Shown here piece after piece: positions 63,969 through 64,000 of a DNA stretch of 64,000 nt; positions within the stretch are counted from its first letter, which is position 1; each line of letters opens with the position of its first letter. Position numbers and translations under genes: made by a program. The notes beneath the pieces were generated by a model. The model did no database searches. It was not told where the DNA came from and saw only the letters and a list, made by a program, of their open reading frames with translations. This DNA is from Saccharopolyspora oryzae (GTDB lineage Bacteria > Actinomycetota > Actinomycetes > Mycobacteriales > Pseudonocardiaceae). The stretch lies in the NCBI RefSeq assembly GCF_027853915.1, contig NZ_JAQGLA010000014.1, positions 61,840-125,839 on the forward strand, written 5' to 3'.

Positions 63969-64000
63969 CCCGGTCGTGAGCGGCGGTGGTGGCTCTGACC

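Overview
The window is a high-GC actinomycete chromosome segment. Gene content and order suggest the Pseudonocardiales, with a Saccharopolyspora-like organism as my best guess. Supporting points are the xseA-orf-xseB / ispH block next to a lipid-droplet-associated protein gene, the uppS/hemolysin III pair, GuaB1, PIN-PhoH, class II FBPase, frequent GTG starts and mostly very G+C-rich codons. No rRNA, tRNA, CRISPR array or complete insertion sequence was seen.

Layout. 1-6.2 kb: typA (cut by the left edge), an iron-box-controlled small Cys/Lys-rich protein, a YciI protein, an attenuator-controlled tryptophanyl-tRNA synthetase, a Uma2 nuclease-like protein, a fused SRPBCC-NUDIX protein and an orphan response regulator. 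6.7-13.1 kb: one operon for peptide uptake (Tat lipoprotein receptor, two permeases, a double ATPase) ending in a beta-lactamase-fold serine hydrolase. 13.2-22.5 kb: small metabolic and regulatory genes (acetyltransferases, pterin dehydratase, D-amino-acid oxidase, MFS pump with MerR, AraC, MmyB-type regulator) and ychF. 22.6-30.1 kb: DNA repair block (AdaA-AlkA fusion, ogt, sbcC, sbcD, rmuC).

30.2-42.1 kb: a pentose-use region. It holds an exported esterase-like lipoprotein, an FGGY kinase, an L-fucose/L-arabinose isomerase family enzyme, a LacI repressor, a secreted DUF2961 (GH172-type) glycosidase and a ribose-type ABC importer. Two operons, one with the isomerase and kinase and one with the importer, share the same promoter-operator design: TTGACA, 17 bases, WTAGCG, then an 18-base palindrome matching at 17 positions. 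They therefore look like one LacI regulon. D-arabinose or D-arabinan is a plausible but unproven substrate.

42.2-49.3 kb: DUF6542 membrane protein, ispH, lipid-droplet-associated protein, xseA, a conserved hypothetical, xseB, a DUF4245-like protein and glpX. 49.4-55.8 kb: two paralogous secreted trypsin-like proteases around a ferredoxin-NADP reductase, fumC, an ATP-dependent DNA ligase and a DUF4288 protein. 55.8-56.8 kb: an AT-richer patch with a frameshifted DUF3800 gene among three copies of an intergenic repeat. 56.8-64 kb: guaB1, PIN-PhoH, a DUF885 metallopeptidase-like protein, twin chaplin-like secreted peptides, uppS and hemolysin III.

Most gene ends carry strong GC-rich hairpins. 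Two dispersed palindrome families stand out: one built on TTTCAATGGAAA (about 10.2, 32.8 and 47.0-47.4 kb) and one built on GTGAG..CTTTGGG around a GCTATAGC-like centre (about 15.1, 24.7, 30.1 and 53.8 kb).
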